From the NCBI GenBank assembly GCA_028716125.1, contig JAQUQK010000099.1, positions 1 through 6,910 of the forward strand: a stretch of DNA of 6,910 nucleotides. The letters are read 5' to 3'. The notes below the pieces were generated by a model. That model ran no database searches. It was not told the DNA's origin and saw nothing but the letters and a program-made list of their open reading frames with translations. How positions within the stretch are numbered: the first letter of the stretch is position 1; every line of letters begins with the position of its first letter. The position numbers were made by a program, and so were the translations under genes. Positions 5,682 to 6,910 of this stretch are shown here, piece after piece. The DNA comes from Thermoplasmatota archaeon. GTDB lineage: Archaea; Thermoplasmatota; JAQUQK01.

Positions 5682-6599
5682 TTACGGCTGGAACAAAGTT
5701 TCGGGTTTGAACTTGACCGTCGTGACTCCGGAAAACTGTTTAGCGGTCGCCTCGATCTGATACCAGAGAATGCCCGCTCGGCACGATCCCCCGCTGGTCT
5801 TGTTTTGGGGATCTGAAAATTCCAAAGTCAGAGTTCCGTTACTCAAGGCCGCGCTCTTTAGAGTTAGGCCGGGTAAAGGATATTCAGTTGAAATACCCTG
5901 GGCTTTCTCGGTGCTGGTCAAATTGCCTTGCAGCAACAAATTTATCGTATCTTTGATTGGCGTGATCGTGCTCGGTATCTGACGGTCAACGGCGACCAAT
6001 CCTTTACTCGTGCACATGACATTGCCCGTGGCGTCCTGGTCCTTCGCTTGGTTGTAGTAATAAAGCTTCACCGTCCTGGTCTTAATGTTGAATTTCACTG
6101 GGATGCGAAGCTCGTCGGAATTCTGAGGCAAGCCGGAAGGATTGTCTTTCTCAAGGACCAAAGTGCCTGTTTCGGTTGCGGGAACCGTGAAAATCAGATC
6201 CGCTTTGAACGGAACAAAATTTTTAGTCATCCATTCGCCTTGAGCTTTGGCAGGGATCTGACCCAACACTTTACCGTTGGCGTCGAGCAGTTTAACTGGA
6301 AAACTGGCTTCAAAATACCAAGATCCCCTAGCTTGGCCTTCCACGTGCAGCGGACTCGATATCGTCGAACCCGAGACTGGGGCCGTGACTTTAATCAAAT
6401 CGGATTTATCCGATACAGGAGGCGTGCTCGTGGGAGTTTGATTGTTCTCCGACGTGGTCGTTGTCGTCTGGGTGGTTGTTGGAGTTTGGGTATTCTGGTT
6501 TTGACTTGTGCCAGAGTTACAACCAGCCGCGACCAATAGCGGAAAAACGGCCGCTATGCCCAAAAATCGCTTAAAATGCATAGAATTATGATACTTCAT
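5682..6599 (-). CDS. Lipoprotein with Gmad2-like and GerMN-like domains
   Basis: This 305-residue predicted lipoprotein has a signal sequence ending in 'LLVAAGC', with the lipidated cysteine at residue 27. A linker rich in Thr, Gln, Asn and Pro (28-66) follows and would hold the domains away from the membrane. Residues ~69-170 fit the Gmad2 immunoglobulin-like domain ('VTAPVSGSTISSPLHVEGQA', 'GSWYFEASFPVKLLD', 'GEWMTKNFVPF'). Residues ~176-300 fit GerMN ('VKLYYYN', 'VDRQIP', 'INLLLQGNLTSTEKAQG', 'LTLEFSD', 'QIEATAKQFSGVTTVKF'). These domains are named from spore germination proteins, but the pairing also occurs in non-sporulating bacteria, so no germination role is implied. Cys196 and Cys273 in the GerMN part could form a disulfide. 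ATG at 6599 suits a near-leaderless mRNA; ATG at 6581 ('MHFKRF') is an equally good signal-peptide start. A terminator follows. Confidence 0.87.
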   Translation of the reverse strand: MKYHNSMHFKRFLGIAAVFPLLVAAGCNSGTSQNQNTQTPTTTQTTTTTSENNQTPTSTPPVSDKSDLIKVTAPVSGSTISSPLHVEGQARGSWYFEASFPVKLLDANGKVLGQIPAKAQGEWMTKNFVPFKADLIFTVPATETGTLVLEKDNPSGLPQNSDELRIPVKFNIKTRTVKLYYYNQAKDQDATGNVMCTSKGLVAVDRQIPSTITPIKDTINLLLQGNLTSTEKAQGISTEYPLPGLTLKSAALSNGTLTLEFSDPQNKTSGGSCRAGILWYQIEATAKQFSGVTTVKFKPETLFQP

Positions 6600-6605
6600 A
6601 AGTAT

Positions 6606-6621
6606 GTCATTATATAATGAC
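6606..6621. promoter_or_regulatory. 16-bp palindrome containing the lipoprotein gene's -10 box
   Basis: GTCATTATATAATGAC is a perfect inverted repeat. It contains TATAAT on the minus strand (6614-6609), which would place the transcript start near 6602, only a few bases before ATG 6599. Because of the symmetry TATAAT also occurs on the plus strand (6613-6618). No good -35 at normal spacing was found for the minus-strand box; the closest, TTGTCA at 6642-6637, is 22 bases away. The palindrome could also be an operator. Confidence 0.5.
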
Positions 6622-6656
6622 GGTTGGCGCGAAAAATGACAATTAATGCCATTCTA

Positions 6657-6685
6657 TTGACTTTTTTATCAAAACGTGGTATAAA
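6657..6685 (+). promoter_or_regulatory. Sigma-70-type promoter of the cold-shock gene
   Basis: TTGACT (6657-6662, five of six) and TATAAA (6680-6685, five of six) are 17 bases apart. Transcription would start near 6692, giving an untranslated leader of about 80 bases. Long leaders are typical of cold-shock mRNAs, but no known cold box was recognised. Confidence 0.7.
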
Positions 6686-6707
6686 GGAGCATAAAATTGC
6701 GTTTATT

Positions 6708-6736
6708 TTGAAACCTCGTCGACTTGAAAATATTCT
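6708..6736 (+). promoter_or_regulatory. Possible second promoter of the cold-shock gene
   Basis: TTGAAA (6708-6713) and TATTCT (6731-6736) are also 17 bases apart. This would give a leader of about 29 bases. It is weaker than the upstream promoter and may be chance in AT-rich DNA. Confidence 0.25.
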
Positions 6737-6771
6737 TAACTAGGCAATTTTACTCACACTTCTACAATCTT

Positions 6772-6910
6772 ATGATTGGTATCATCAAGAAGCTTGTTAG
6801 CGATCGGGGCTTCGGCTTCATCGGTAGCGAGGGCCAACCGAAGGACTTGTTTTTCCATAGCAAGTCTTGCGTTGAGGTCGTGTTCGACGATCTTCGCGAA
6901 GGAGACAAGG
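6772..6910 (+). CDS. Cold-shock-domain protein, 3' end missing
   Basis: Cold-shock-domain proteins bind single-stranded RNA or DNA and loosen mRNA structure. The 46 visible residues begin 'MIGIIKKLVSDRGFGFIGSE', the usual start of the family, with RNP1 'GFGFI' at residues 13-17. RNP2 follows as 'DLFFHSKS' (25-32), then 'VVFDDLREGDK', the normal position for the third strand and the 'EGD' turn. The start is fixed by the family N-terminus. No Shine-Dalgarno site precedes it. The gene diverges from the lipoprotein gene across a 172-base AT-rich gap holding both promoters. The family has about 65-70 residues when it consists of one domain only; a C-terminal extension beyond the window cannot be excluded. 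The family call is firm. Confidence 0.9.
   Translation, partial: MIGIIKKLVSDRGFGFIGSEGQPKDLFFHSKSCVEVVFDDLREGDK

Noticed and set aside
6434..6516. Thr/Gln/Asn-rich tract as a possible simple-sequence repeat or CRISPR-like array
   Set aside because: There is no regular DNA repeat unit or spacer structure; it encodes the usual flexible linker after a lipobox.
5928..6539. 203-residue plus-strand open frame opposite the lipoprotein gene
   Set aside because: The minus strand has a lipobox and two recognisable domains; this frame looks like low-complexity Arg-rich shadow sequence.

Overview
The window looks bacterial and most probably comes from a member of the Patescibacteria (Candidate Phyla Radiation). 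That placement is an inference. It rests on two envelope protein architectures I associate with that group: tandem 'RLSGRILL...GEA.YV' repeats in front of a CAP domain, and a lipoprotein with a Gmad2-like domain followed by a GerMN-like domain. No rRNA, tRNA, CRISPR array or mobile element was seen.

Layout. Bases 1-1349 (+) hold the C-terminal ~448 residues of a divergent PurH (AICAR transformylase/IMP cyclohydrolase). A convergent gene at 2916-1420 (-) encodes a 498-residue deoxyhypusine-synthase-like protein with an unusually long N-terminal part. The two genes end on a back-to-back pair of intrinsic terminators that share a 26-bp perfect palindrome. From about 3000 onward the character changes. 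Three consecutive minus-strand genes encode predicted exported proteins: a CAP-domain protein (3875-3003), a membrane-anchored beta-propeller protein (5618-3966) and a Gmad2/GerMN lipoprotein (6599-5682). A divergent plus-strand cold-shock-domain gene starts at 6772 and runs off the window.

Expression. The three envelope genes point the same way but do not look like one operon. A hairpin terminator follows the lipoprotein gene and another follows the propeller gene. Each gene has its own -10-like element very close to its start codon, and none has a visible Shine-Dalgarno sequence. The CAP gene appears nearly leaderless. The propeller gene's extended -10 box (TGCTATAAT) lies inside the terminator hairpin of the gene before it. 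The deoxyhypusine-synthase-like gene, by contrast, has a textbook AGGAG seven bases before its ATG.

Working together. PurH completes the last two steps of IMP synthesis. The deoxyhypusine-synthase-like protein probably carries out an NAD-dependent aminobutyl transfer from a polyamine; its acceptor is unknown. The three exported proteins plausibly form part of the cell surface. No single dedicated new system is evident. The points most worth following are the enlarged deoxyhypusine-synthase-like enzyme, the promoter nested in a terminator, and the leader-poor envelope genes.
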